Positions 20,784 to 28,809 of a DNA stretch of 35,212 bases are shown one piece after another. The notes beneath the pieces are model-generated. The model was not told the DNA's origin. It was given only the letters and a program-made list of their open reading frames with translations, and made no database searches. Location: NCBI GenBank assembly GCA_041663205.1, contig JBAZQZ010000010.1, forward strand, positions 1 through 35,212, written 5' to 3'. A program made the translations under genes and the position numbers. The stretch is from UM-FILTER-38-24 sp041663205 (GTDB taxonomy: Bacteria; Patescibacteriota; Gracilibacteria; UBA1369; LOWO2-01-FULL-3). The first letter of the stretch is position 1. The number at the start of each line of letters is the position of its first letter.

Positions 20784-22475
20784 ATGGACGATAAGAAAGC
20801 GAAAAATCAGGGGATGAATCCGTTTGAGGATGATGCGAATGCGGGAGGTGGAAGCCAATTTTCCGATGATGCGGAGGAGGGGCGTATTACTCATGACGGG
20901 GGAGCGTCCAAGAAAAAGGCGAAAAAGAAAGTTATGCCGAAGGTGGTGGATGAAGATTTGGTTGAGGAAAAGGAGGATGTAAAGCACGGGACGAAGAAAA
21001 AGATAAAAGGATATGAAAGTAATATCAAACAATACGTGAGCGAGGCGGCTTCGAAAGGGCAGAGGTCCGAGCTTAAAGATTCTCTTGGGCAGGAAGGCGT
21101 TTCGGCTGACGGGGACAAAAATGTTAAGAAAAAGCGAAAGAGAAAGAGAAGGAAGAAAGTTGTTGCCGAGAAGATTGCGGGTGATGAGGTTGCAAAGGTT
21201 GTTGAGGAAAAGAAGGTTGTTGAGGTACCTGTGGAGGAGGTTAAGGTTGCGGAAGCGCCGGTGGTTATGGAAGCGCCCGTTGAGCCTGTTGAGGCGGAAG
21301 AAAAGAAGGTTGTCGATGTGCCGGTGGAGGTGCCTGCGCCTGTGGAGGAAAAGAAGGTTGTGGAGGAACCTAAGGTTGTGGAGGAGGTTAAGCCTATAAA
21401 TCCTTTTTCCGAATCGGCGGAAAATCAGTTTGAGGACGTGAAGTGGAGGGATTTTTCTGAGGATAAAAATGAGATCGGGGTTGTTGATGAAGAGTCTGTT
21501 TTTGAGCCTGAAATAGTGGAAGAGAAAAAATCGCAGGAGGTGAAGGAAACGCCTGTCGTGGAAAAAGAGGTTCCTGTTGCGGAAAAAGAAATTCCAGTGT
21601 TTGAGAAAAAAGAACCTTTTGTGCCTGAAGTGGCCGATGATAAAGACGGATTTCTTTATATGCTTGAGCAGGCCGGAATTACAAAAGGGAAAATTTTTGG
21701 AATTTTTGCGGCGCTTGGGTTTGTGATTTTGGTTATCGTTGTCGCGTTTTTTATTCCGTTTGGGGAAATTGTTGGAAATCAGAAAGAAGAAGTTTCTGAA
21801 GTGGAAGTTTCTGAAGAACAGGCGGTTAATTCTGAAACTAAAAATGCGGCGGATGGATTGGATATGAGCCAAATATTGGGGAATGAATATGATTATCTCG
21901 TGCTTGGAAATGACAAAATTTCCGGGGCGTTTTTTGCGCTTAATTTGGGAGGTGAGTTTGTGAGTTCCGAACACAGATTTTCGTATTATATGAGGCACTT
22001 GAATGAAATGCAAAATTTGTATTCCACGGATATTTATAAATTGCTCGACCAATCTTATGACAGGAGAGCGACGTTGACGGATTTTTTGGGTGAGATGAAA
22101 AATGCGATTGAGAAGGCAAAACAATTGCAAAGTGAAGTTGCGAAAGCGGCGAGTAATTTGAATGCGGCGGATGTTTCCGCAAACGATCAAAAAGATATTT
22201 TCGAACAGAAATTTTTTACGGATATAAAAGATTTGAGAGGACAGGATTCTTTCGTCAATCTTGAAAAATTCGTGGGATTTTCTCAGAATGCCGTGCGGCT
22301 TCGTTCTTATTATAAAGCCTATAATTATATTTCAGAGATGTACTTGAATTCGTTGAAAAATCTTGAACCAAGGTATCGGGATATTCTTGTGAATTTCGAT
22401 GCGTTGGTGAAGGGAGTACACGTCTTCGATGTGCCGGGTTCCGAGATAAATGCGATTATTCGTTTATCTCAATAG
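20784..22475 (+). CDS. Unknown membrane protein with long disordered Lys/Glu/Val/Pro N-terminus
   Basis: This 563-residue protein has no recognised family. Residues 1-295 are very low in complexity: an acidic start, a Lys/Arg cluster KKKRKRKRRKK near 115-126, then many VEEKKVVEVPVEE-like units. One membrane helix follows at about 304-328. The remaining 235 residues are largely helical and have no cysteine pattern. With the cluster of basic residues before the helix, the N-terminal tail is likely cytoplasmic and the C-terminal helical domain outside. This resembles single-pass proteins that link cytoplasm and envelope. It is probably cotranscribed with the gene at 19550. Confidence 0.65.
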   Translation: MDDKKAKNQGMNPFEDDANAGGGSQFSDDAEEGRITHDGGASKKKAKKKVMPKVVDEDLVEEKEDVKHGTKKKIKGYESNIKQYVSEAASKGQRSELKDSLGQEGVSADGDKNVKKKRKRKRRKKVVAEKIAGDEVAKVVEEKKVVEVPVEEVKVAEAPVVMEAPVEPVEAEEKKVVDVPVEVPAPVEEKKVVEEPKVVEEVKPINPFSESAENQFEDVKWRDFSEDKNEIGVVDEESVFEPEIVEEKKSQEVKETPVVEKEVPVAEKEIPVFEKKEPFVPEVADDKDGFLYMLEQAGITKGKIFGIFAALGFVILVIVVAFFIPFGEIVGNQKEEVSEVEVSEEQAVNSETKNAADGLDMSQILGNEYDYLVLGNDKISGAFFALNLGGEFVSSEHRFSYYMRHLNEMQNLYSTDIYKLLDQSYDRRATLTDFLGEMKNAIEKAKQLQSEVAKAASNLNAADVSANDQKDIFEQKFFTDIKDLRGQDSFVNLEKFVGFSQNAVRLRSYYKAYNYISEMYLNSLKNLEPRYRDILVNFDALVKGVHVFDVPGSEINAIIRLSQ

Positions 22476-22522
22476 GGGAAAGTGGTATACTTCGCTTGGG
22501 TAATTTTTCTTGAGCGGGGCTT

Positions 22523-24694
22523 ATGCAAAAAATATCAAAAAAAGCGAAATTGTTCGATTCCGAAAGGTTTAATCGTGCGCTTTCTCTTGCCAAAGAGCAT
22601 GGGGCTTGTTGTGATGTTTTGAAGATTTTAATGCCCATGAATCCCGATGAGGATACGGCGATAGCGTTGCTTTTGAAAGATCTTTTCTCGAATGGAATTT
22701 TGACCGAAAAACAGGTCGAGGAACTTTTCGGGAAATCGATACTCGGGCTTATTCGTGCCGTTACGAAGATAGAAAATTTAAGTTACAGAGCAAATGATCG
22801 CGCCTCCAGGCTTGAAATTTTGCGAAAAATGTTTTTGACGATGGCCAAGGATATAAGAGTTGTTTTGATGAGTTTGGTCCGCAGAATCGATAAGCTTAAA
22901 AATTTTCGCCAGTTGCCTGACAATGTTTTGTTTGCCAAGGAAACGCTTGATTTGTATGTTCCGATTGCGGACAGGCTTGGAATTTACAGCATAAAAACCG
23001 AGCTTGAAGATCTTTCTTTCAAGCATGCCGATCCGGTTGAATACGAAAATATTGCAGGAAAATTAAAAAAACTTGAGAAGAGTTGTGAGATTTCAATTGC
23101 GTGGATTAAAAAGAGGCTCACGGATTTTTTTGCCGACCATGGAGTTGTTGTTGATATTTCCGGGCGAATAAAAGGCGTTCACAGTATTTATAAAAAATTG
23201 AAAAGAAAGGGGCTTGTTTCTCCCGATGATTTGTATGATGTTTTTGCGATAAGGATTGTTTTGCCGTGTAAAAAAGACGTGCTTGGAAATTTGCAGGTCG
23301 ATCATCTTTATTCTCTTTTGGGGCTTGTTCATAGCGAGTGGAAGCCGATTACGAGAAGATTCAAGGATTATATCGCCGTTCCGAAAGCTAACGGGTATAA
23401 GAGTTTACACACTGTTGTTTTGGGGCTTGCGCCAAAGGATATGGAGCAACCTGTCGAGATACAGATAAGAGATGAAAAAATGCATATGGACAGTGAATTC
23501 GGTATCGCTTCTCATTGGGTTTACAAGGAGAGCGGTAGCGCGGCGAATTCCGTTGCGCTCAAGTCGTATGCGGATTGGGTCAGAGGAATTGCCGATATTC
23601 GCGAAGGATTGAATGATTTGGATGTTTTTAAAGATAAGATTTTTGTGCTTACTCCGCGCGGGGAAGTCCATGATTTGCCTGCGGGTGCCACTCCGATTGA
23701 TTTTGCTTACAGTGTCCATACGGATTTGGGAAACAGGTGTGTCATGGCAAAAGTTGATTCTCGAATTGTTCCGCTTGATTATGAACTTAAAAACGGAGAG
23801 GTCGTGGAAATTGTTACGAAGGCTGATGCGACGCCAAAGTTGCAGTGGCTTTCCATCGTGAAAAGCGGGTTTGCGCGAAGTAAAATAAAGGCTTATTTCG
23901 GCTCTTTAAACAAGGATAATAATATAAAACTCGGGCGGGATCTTTTAAACGGTTGTCTTGAAAGAATCGGAAAACCTTTGCTTGATCAGAATTATACGAT
24001 TTTGAAAAAATATCTCGGGAAAAATTTGAATTTGGCGCAAAGGGAAACGATTCTTGAGGAAATAGGCAAGGGGGGGAAACTTGCCCATGAAGTTGTCAAA
24101 AAGATTTATCCTTATGAGGAGGCTGTTGTTCAATCTGTCGTTATGCCTGCGAAAAAGCCAAAAAATAAAAATCTTGCTGAAAGTGTTGTTATAGAAAAAC
24201 AGGTGTTGATCGGCGGGGAGGAGGGATTGCCTATAAAGTTTGCGGTGTGTTGCGAGCCGAAATTCGGGGATAATATTATCGGATATGTGACACGGGGGAA
24301 TTCCATCACTGTCCATAAAATGGGATGTAAAATGATTGGAGCGCTTGATTACGACAGATTTGTTTCCGCTCATTTCAAGAGTGTTTCCGATGAAACTCCG
24401 AAATATCTTGTCGGAATAAAACTTATTGTTATGCCAAGGATTGGGCTTATGAATGAGATTACCGCTGAGATTTCAAAATTGAAAATGATTATAAGAGATG
24501 TTCGAATCACCGAGCTTAAAGAGTCGGGGCTTTGCGAGGATTATTTTTTGCTGGAAATGGATAATCTTGATAAGTTTGATATGGTCATAGACAGGCTTGA
24601 AAGTGTGGATGGTGTGGTGAAAGTTTTCGGAATCGAGAAGGGTGGCAAATATGTTCCCGGCACTCAAAAGAGAGGAAAATTAAAAGTCCAATAA
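22523..24694 (+). CDS. relA: Long RelA/SpoT homologue, synthetase with degenerate hydrolase
   Basis: Long RSH proteins make, and often hydrolyse, the alarmone (p)ppGpp. This 723-residue protein has the usual order. The N-terminal HD hydrolase region (about 10-130) is degenerate: where LLHDVVED is expected it has LLKDLFSNG (50-58), and the ADRLHNMR motif reads IDKLKNFR (122-129). The synthetase (about 205-335) is intact, with YDVFAIRIVLP, WKPITRRFKDYIAVPKANGY and HMDSEFGIASHW. The TGS domain is at about 371-433 and a C-terminal ACT domain at about 640-715. The synthetase carries the RFKD signature typical of bifunctional Rel/SpoT, not the EFDD of RelA. So it is predicted to be synthetase-only. 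The ATG is 47 bp after the previous gene, with a TATACT box in between. The end overlaps convergent recO by 15 bp. Confidence 0.93.
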   Translation: MQKISKKAKLFDSERFNRALSLAKEHGACCDVLKILMPMNPDEDTAIALLLKDLFSNGILTEKQVEELFGKSILGLIRAVTKIENLSYRANDRASRLEILRKMFLTMAKDIRVVLMSLVRRIDKLKNFRQLPDNVLFAKETLDLYVPIADRLGIYSIKTELEDLSFKHADPVEYENIAGKLKKLEKSCEISIAWIKKRLTDFFADHGVVVDISGRIKGVHSIYKKLKRKGLVSPDDLYDVFAIRIVLPCKKDVLGNLQVDHLYSLLGLVHSEWKPITRRFKDYIAVPKANGYKSLHTVVLGLAPKDMEQPVEIQIRDEKMHMDSEFGIASHWVYKESGSAANSVALKSYADWVRGIADIREGLNDLDVFKDKIFVLTPRGEVHDLPAGATPIDFAYSVHTDLGNRCVMAKVDSRIVPLDYELKNGEVVEIVTKADATPKLQWLSIVKSGFARSKIKAYFGSLNKDNNIKLGRDLLNGCLERIGKPLLDQNYTILKKYLGKNLNLAQRETILEEIGKGGKLAHEVVKKIYPYEEAVVQSVVMPAKKPKNKNLAESVVIEKQVLIGGEEGLPIKFAVCCEPKFGDNIIGYVTRGNSITVHKMGCKMIGALDYDRFVSAHFKSVSDETPKYLVGIKLIVMPRIGLMNEITAEISKLKMIIRDVRITELKESGLCEDYFLLEMDNLDKFDMVIDRLESVDGVVKVFGIEKGGKYVPGTQKRGKLKVQ

Positions 24695-25255
24695 TTCATT
24701 CAGGTATTTTGAAATGTAAGCGTCTTCTTCTTTTGTCGTTTTTATTCTTTCTATTTCAGTGAAAGTTTTTGCTTTTATGAATTCGAAAAATTTTATGTAT
24801 TTTTCCGCGATGGACATACTGCTGTCTTTGAAATCCGGAACGATACCGAGTTTGTCCATCAATTTTACCGCGAATGCCGTGTAAATGAGGTGCGGTTTTT
24901 TTGATGTGATTAAATGCATGATCGCTTTTTTCATCAAGCTGATCAGGTTTGTGTATTTTTGTTCTTCGAAAAGCAAGGAATTTGCGATCTGTGCGATTTT
25001 TAACGCGCTTTCAAAAGTTTCGAGTTTTTCCGCTTTTTTCAGGAGTGTTTCGTTGCTGGCAATTTCTGTGATTATCGTTTTTTGGGGGCTGAAATAAAGC
25101 GATATGTCCGCGATATTCAGTGTTTCGATGTGCCCCGTGAATTTGCTTAACATTTTTCTGGATCCTTTCGCGTATGCTTTTATTTTTCCCAATTCTTCCG
25201 AATACAAATAAACAAGTCTATCGGATTCTCCGATATTCTTGTGTCCGAGAATTAT
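24680..25255 (-). CDS. recO: DNA repair protein RecO, start codon unclear
   Basis: RecO helps RecR load RecA at gapped DNA. The frame shows the RecO OB-fold N-terminus (IILGHKNIGESDRLVYLYS, then EELGKIKAYAKGSRK) and a helical C-terminal part, and ends ELLDF. The length is about 190 residues, shorter than typical RecO (about 240), with no zinc-finger cysteines. The first canonical start, TTG at 25207, would remove 16 or more conserved residues of the OB fold. Homology continues up to about 25255, yet no ATG, GTG or TTG exists in frame there. An ATG at 25259, eight bases after the ftsX stop, is one base out of frame. Translation may start at ATA (25255) or ATT (25252), by frameshift from that ATG, or the sequence may carry a 1-nt error. 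The coordinates given use the ATA. Confidence 0.8.
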   Translation of the reverse strand: MILGHKNIGESDRLVYLYSEELGKIKAYAKGSRKMLSKFTGHIETLNIADISLYFSPQKTIITEIASNETLLKKAEKLETFESALKIAQIANSLLFEEQKYTNLISLMKKAIMHLITSKKPHLIYTAFAVKLMDKLGIVPDFKDSSMSIAEKYIKFFEFIKAKTFTEIERIKTTKEEDAYISKYLNELLDF

Positions 25256-25266
25256 ACATTTTGTTG

Positions 25267-26190
25267 TTACTGATTTAGATATTCGTGTACTGCGATTAAA
25301 GAACTTATTACGCTTAAAACAATTGTCGCTAAAATTTCTCCGGCGATTATTTTTACTATTTCCGTGTTTTCAAATGTTGTGGAAATTCCGTATGATGAAA
25401 TGTCGATTTTTTGTGTGATGACCGCGAACATCGCCATGCTTAAAATAATTGCGAGCAGTCCGTAAATTATGCTTTCCATGATGTATGGAAGTCTTATAAA
25501 CGAGTGAGATGCTCCGACGAGTTTCATCACTTCGATTTCTTTTTTGCGATTGAAAATCGTGATTTGGATTGCGTTTAAAATGATGAGGGTGCCTCCGACG
25601 ATGAAAATTGTGATCAGCCAAAATATTATTTGTCCCGCGAAATTCGTGATTTTTACGAGATTTTTTGCGGCGCTTGTTATCAGTGATGTGTTTTCTTCGG
25701 AGCTTGATTCAAAGTTTGAAAGATATTGCGCGTAAGATTCTTGCGATAAAAATTTTGTGACATTTTCGTAATATTTCGGATGCAGAGTTTGGATGTTTAT
25801 GCTTGCAGGAAGCGGATTTCCGAGGTTGTATTTTTCGAATGCGTTTGAAATGTCGGGGTGTAATTTGTTGATTTGGTTTAGCGCGTCTTCTTTTGAAAAA
25901 TAGATCGCGCTTTCAATTCCCTCCACGCTTTTCAACTCATTTATTATTGAAACGACTTGTTCGTAAGATGTGCTTTCTTTGAGGTAGGCGACGATGTCGA
26001 TTTTTTTATTCAGGTCCAAGAGCGCGTCTTTTGAAATGAAATTTACGAGTAAAATCGTGTTGAAGATGAGTAAAATCACGGCCATCACAAATACTGTCGC
26101 GACGGACAGAAATTTATTTCTCCATATGTTCGAAATCGCGAGGAGAAGTCCGTGTTTAATCAAGTTGAGAGATGAGGGTGCTTGTTTCAT
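25267..26190 (-). CDS. ftsX: Cell-division permease-like protein FtsX
   Basis: FtsX, with the ATPase FtsE, couples division to activation of peptidoglycan hydrolases. The 307-residue protein has the family layout: a short cytoplasmic N-terminus (SNIWRNKFLSVATV), TM1 (about 28-52), an extracytoplasmic domain (about 55-183), then TM2 (186-210), TM3 (238-260) and TM4 (279-302) with the conserved cytoplasmic RKKEIEVMKLVGAS loop (215-228). ftsE, which normally lies directly upstream, is missing; the upstream gene is a nucleotidyltransferase that overlaps by 35 bp. ftsE must be elsewhere if the pair functions. recO follows directly. Confidence 0.92.
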   Translation of the reverse strand: MKQAPSSLNLIKHGLLLAISNIWRNKFLSVATVFVMAVILLIFNTILLVNFISKDALLDLNKKIDIVAYLKESTSYEQVVSIINELKSVEGIESAIYFSKEDALNQINKLHPDISNAFEKYNLGNPLPASINIQTLHPKYYENVTKFLSQESYAQYLSNFESSSEENTSLITSAAKNLVKITNFAGQIIFWLITIFIVGGTLIILNAIQITIFNRKKEIEVMKLVGASHSFIRLPYIMESIIYGLLAIILSMAMFAVITQKIDISSYGISTTFENTEIVKIIAGEILATIVLSVISSLIAVHEYLNQ

Positions 26191-26635
26191 GAGGGGTTTG
26201 TTTATTCTGCGTAAGATTATATTTAATTATTGAAGATTTGTACATATCAGGACGATAAGGCTTGAGTCTGACGATTTTTGTTTCGAGGTTTAGCTCGATT
26301 ATCATTTTGTCGAGCAAATACGTGAATGCGAATTGGTCGTATCCGAGCGCCACGATGTCGGGTTTGTAGTTTTTTATGACTTTCGTTTTGTCCTTGCTGT
26401 CGCCCAAAACGACTTTGTCCGCCCAGGAGGTTTCCTGAAGTGTTTTCATTCTGTCTTTTTCGTCGTGGTCTGGGGATTCGCCTTTTATTGTTTTTACTGT
26501 CTTGTCGCGCGCGATTATTGCGATGATTTCGTCGCCGAGTTCGCGTGCTTGAGAAAACAGATTTTCGTGACCGGCATGCAGATAATCAAATGTTCCAAAG
26601 ACCATTACCAATTTTTTAGTTTTCTCGTTTTGCAT
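26156..26635 (-). CDS. ribL: RibL-like nucleotidyltransferase (probable FAD synthase)
   Basis: The 159-residue protein has the cytidylyltransferase-like fold: VFGTFDYLHAGHENLF with the HxGH nucleotide-binding motif at H20-H23, IIAIIARDKTVK, DRMKTLQ, and VALGYDQ. These features are closest to archaeal RibL FAD synthases and are common in CPR bacteria. The reaction would be FMN + ATP to FAD. Glycerol-3-phosphate cytidylyltransferase or another transferase of the same superfamily remains possible. It has an unusual KSS segment (YKSSIIK) near the position of the family's ISTS motif. The last 35 bp overlap ftsX, suggesting translational coupling. No other riboflavin genes are in the window. Confidence 0.75.
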   Translation of the reverse strand: MQNEKTKKLVMVFGTFDYLHAGHENLFSQARELGDEIIAIIARDKTVKTIKGESPDHDEKDRMKTLQETSWADKVVLGDSKDKTKVIKNYKPDIVALGYDQFAFTYLLDKMIIELNLETKIVRLKPYRPDMYKSSIIKYNLTQNKQTPHETSTLISQLD

Positions 26636-26656
26636 TTTTTTGTTTAAGTTTCGTCT

Positions 26657-26962
26657 TTATACAATTGTCGGAATCGCGAGATTTATTATCACCAACGCGA
26701 TCAGGACGATTATTATCAACGATATCAGGAAAATGTCCAGTGCTTTGTGTGGATTTTCGGGGTCAAAGAAGGAAATTCTTAAGGAGGAAAGCCCGTAAAT
26801 CATTCCCGTGAGAACGAAGGGAATTTCCATGGTTTTGTTTACGATATAACTGATTTGCGGAAATACGTTATTTGCGATCAGCATGCTGGATCCGAGATGC
26901 AAAATGCCTATTGCAATGAAGAATATCAGAGAGACTTTTTTTATGTTTAGAAGTGTGTTCAT
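26657..26962 (-). CDS. Small three-helix membrane protein
   Basis: This 101-residue protein has no recognised family. It has hydrophobic segments at about 10-31, 44-61 and 76-99, with a polar FDPENPHKALD loop before the last. It lies 21 bp upstream of the ribL-like gene on the same strand, so it probably starts the minus-strand unit (this gene, ribL-like, ftsX, recO). It is divergent from gatC across a 76-bp gap. Confidence 0.6.
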   Translation of the reverse strand: MNTLLNIKKVSLIFFIAIGILHLGSSMLIANNVFPQISYIVNKTMEIPFVLTGMIYGLSSLRISFFDPENPHKALDIFLISLIIIVLIALVIINLAIPTIV

Positions 26963-27003
26963 TTTTGTTTGTTGCCGTCAATAAGGGAATTTTAGCTTAA
27001 TTC

Positions 27004-27032
27004 TTGCTTTTTGGCTACTTTTTTTGTAGAGT
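27004..27032 (+). promoter_or_regulatory. Promoter of gatCA, possibly giving a leaderless mRNA
   Basis: TTGCTT (27004-27009), a 17-bp spacer and TAGAGT (27027-27032). The ATG of gatC is at 27039, about where transcription should begin, so the transcript may have no 5' leader. Confidence 0.45.
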
Positions 27033-27038
27033 TTCGGC

Positions 27039-27329
27039 ATGTTAACAGAAGAGCAGGTAAGACATGTAGCGAAGCTTGCAAGGCTTAGCCTTACGGACGA
27101 GGAGGTTAAAAAGTTTTCCGGACAATTATCCGGAGTTCTTGAATATGTGGATATTTTGAAGGAAGTTGATACGGAGGGAGTTGAAATTACGAGCCAGGTG
27201 ACGGGGCTTAAGAATGTGATGAGGAAGGACGAGGTTGTTCGCGGGGATGCTGAGAGGGAGGAGCTTTTGGCTTGTAGTGAGCTTGAAATTGATAGCAATC
27301 AGGTGAAAGTTATGAATGCGATAAAATAA
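27039..27329 (+). CDS. gatC: Asp-tRNA(Asn)/Glu-tRNA(Gln) amidotransferase subunit C
   Basis: GatC is the small subunit that holds GatA and GatB together in the enzyme correcting misacylated Glu-tRNA(Gln) or Asp-tRNA(Asn). At 96 residues it has the family length and motifs: VRHVAKLARLSLTDEEVKKF, LEYVDILKEVDTEGVE, and the C-terminal RKDEVVRGD. It is followed 4 bp later by gatA. gatB is not in the window. Confidence 0.95.
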   Translation: MLTEEQVRHVAKLARLSLTDEEVKKFSGQLSGVLEYVDILKEVDTEGVEITSQVTGLKNVMRKDEVVRGDAEREELLACSELEIDSNQVKVMNAIK

Positions 27330-27333
27330 ATTT

Positions 27334-28779
27334 ATGGCCGGATTAAATAAACTTACAATCAGTGAGGCGGCGAAAGGGCTTAGGGAAGGGAAATTTTTGT
27401 GTGAGGATTTGATGAAAGATTGTCTGGCCGGGGTGAAGGCGCGGAATATGGAAATTAATGCGTTTGTTTTTGTTGATGAGAAAATGGCTTTATCTGAGGC
27501 AAAAGCGATGGACAAGAGGCGCAAGAAAGGCGAGGATTTAGGGCCGCTTATGGGAGTTCCTTGCGCGATGAAAGATATTTTCAATACTCGCGGAGTGAAG
27601 ACGACTTGTTGTTCTCCGATGTTGAAAGATTTTGTTCCGCCTTATGATGCTACGGTCGTGAAAAGGCTTAGGGATGCGGGAATGGTAATGGTTGGAAAAA
27701 CGAATATGGACGAGTTTGCGTGTGGTGCGAGCACCGAGCATTCGTGTTTCGGGGTGACGAAAAATCCGCATGATGTTTCGCGTGTTGCCGGCGGGTCGTC
27801 CGGCGGAAGCGCGGCGGCGGTTGCTTGTGATATGTGTGTTTATGCTTTGGGAACAGATACGGGTGGATCTGTTCGTCAGCCTGCTTCGCTATGTGGTGTC
27901 GTGGGGATGAAGGTGACTTATGGGCGTGTTTCGCGTAGCGGAGTGACGGCGATGGCTTCTAGCTGGGACACTGTCGGACATTTTGCAAAAAGTGTTGAGG
28001 ACAGTGCGATTATTTTGAATGCAATTGCGGGACATGATGATAAAGATGCAACGACTCCTGACAGAGAAGTCCCGGACTATACTTCGTTTTTGGGAAAGGG
28101 CGTAAAAGGGCTTAAGATAGGGCTTCCGAAAGAGTATTTCGGAGAGGGGGTGGAGAAGGAAGTTTCTGATGTCGTGAAAAATGTTGTGAAAAAATTGGAG
28201 GGTGCCGGTGCGAAAGTGGTGGAAGTTTCTTTGCCGATGACAAAGTACGCGGTGGCGGTTTATTATGTCACGATGCCGGCGGAACTTTCTGCAAATTTGG
28301 AAAGATTTGACGGGATTAGATATGGAAAAAAGCCTTCAAAAAGCGCTCCACAGGATTTGGTTGAATATTATTTCGCGGCGCGTGGAGAAGGATTTGGAAG
28401 TGAAATAAAGCGCAGAATCATGATCGGGACTTATGTTTTGTCGGCGGGATATTACGACGCTTATTACAAAAAAGCGCAGAGGGTTCGCACTTTGATTATA
28501 AAAGATTTTGAAAAAGCTTTTGAAAAAGTCGATGTTTTGATAGCCCCTGTAAGCCCATTTCCGGCTTTTAAAGTGGGTGAGTTTGTCGACGATCCTTTGA
28601 AAATGTACATGGCTGACGCCCTCACAATTCCCGTAAGTGCGGCCGGACTTCCTGCGATTGCGGTTCCTGCGGGTATGTCTGTCGGTGGATTGCCGATAGG
28701 ATTACAAGTTATTGCGCCGCAGTTTGAGGAGGGAAGGTGTTTTAGGGTCGGGGAAGCGGTGGAGAAGGTTCAGAGATAG
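27334..28779 (+). CDS. gatA: Asp-tRNA(Asn)/Glu-tRNA(Gln) amidotransferase subunit A
   Basis: GatA is the glutamine-hydrolysing amidase that supplies ammonia to GatB. The 481-residue protein is full length. The amidase triad Ser-cisSer-Lys is visible: K80 in AMKDIFN, S155 in VAGGSSGGSA, and S179 in GTDTGGSVRQPAS. The C-terminal amidase motifs (VLIAPVSPFPAF, LTIPVSAAGLPAIAVPAG) are also present. It is cotranscribed with gatC. Its stop codon lies in an inverted repeat shared with the convergent regulator gene. Confidence 0.97.
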   Translation: MAGLNKLTISEAAKGLREGKFLCEDLMKDCLAGVKARNMEINAFVFVDEKMALSEAKAMDKRRKKGEDLGPLMGVPCAMKDIFNTRGVKTTCCSPMLKDFVPPYDATVVKRLRDAGMVMVGKTNMDEFACGASTEHSCFGVTKNPHDVSRVAGGSSGGSAAAVACDMCVYALGTDTGGSVRQPASLCGVVGMKVTYGRVSRSGVTAMASSWDTVGHFAKSVEDSAIILNAIAGHDDKDATTPDREVPDYTSFLGKGVKGLKIGLPKEYFGEGVEKEVSDVVKNVVKKLEGAGAKVVEVSLPMTKYAVAVYYVTMPAELSANLERFDGIRYGKKPSKSAPQDLVEYYFAARGEGFGSEIKRRIMIGTYVLSAGYYDAYYKKAQRVRTLIIKDFEKAFEKVDVLIAPVSPFPAFKVGEFVDDPLKMYMADALTIPVSAAGLPAIAVPAGMSVGGLPIGLQVIAPQFEEGRCFRVGEAVEKVQR

Positions 28780-28809
28780 TTCTAAAATACATTTCTTTCT
28801 TTTTAGAAC
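28779..28809. terminator. Hairpin shared by convergent gatA and regulator gene
   Basis: GTTCTAAAA (28779-28787) and TTTTAGAAC (28801-28809) form a perfect 9-bp stem with a 13-nt loop. The first base is part of the gatA stop, and the right arm contains the stop of the minus-strand gene. The A/T-rich arms give T runs in both directions, so it could act as a weak two-way terminator. Confidence 0.5.
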
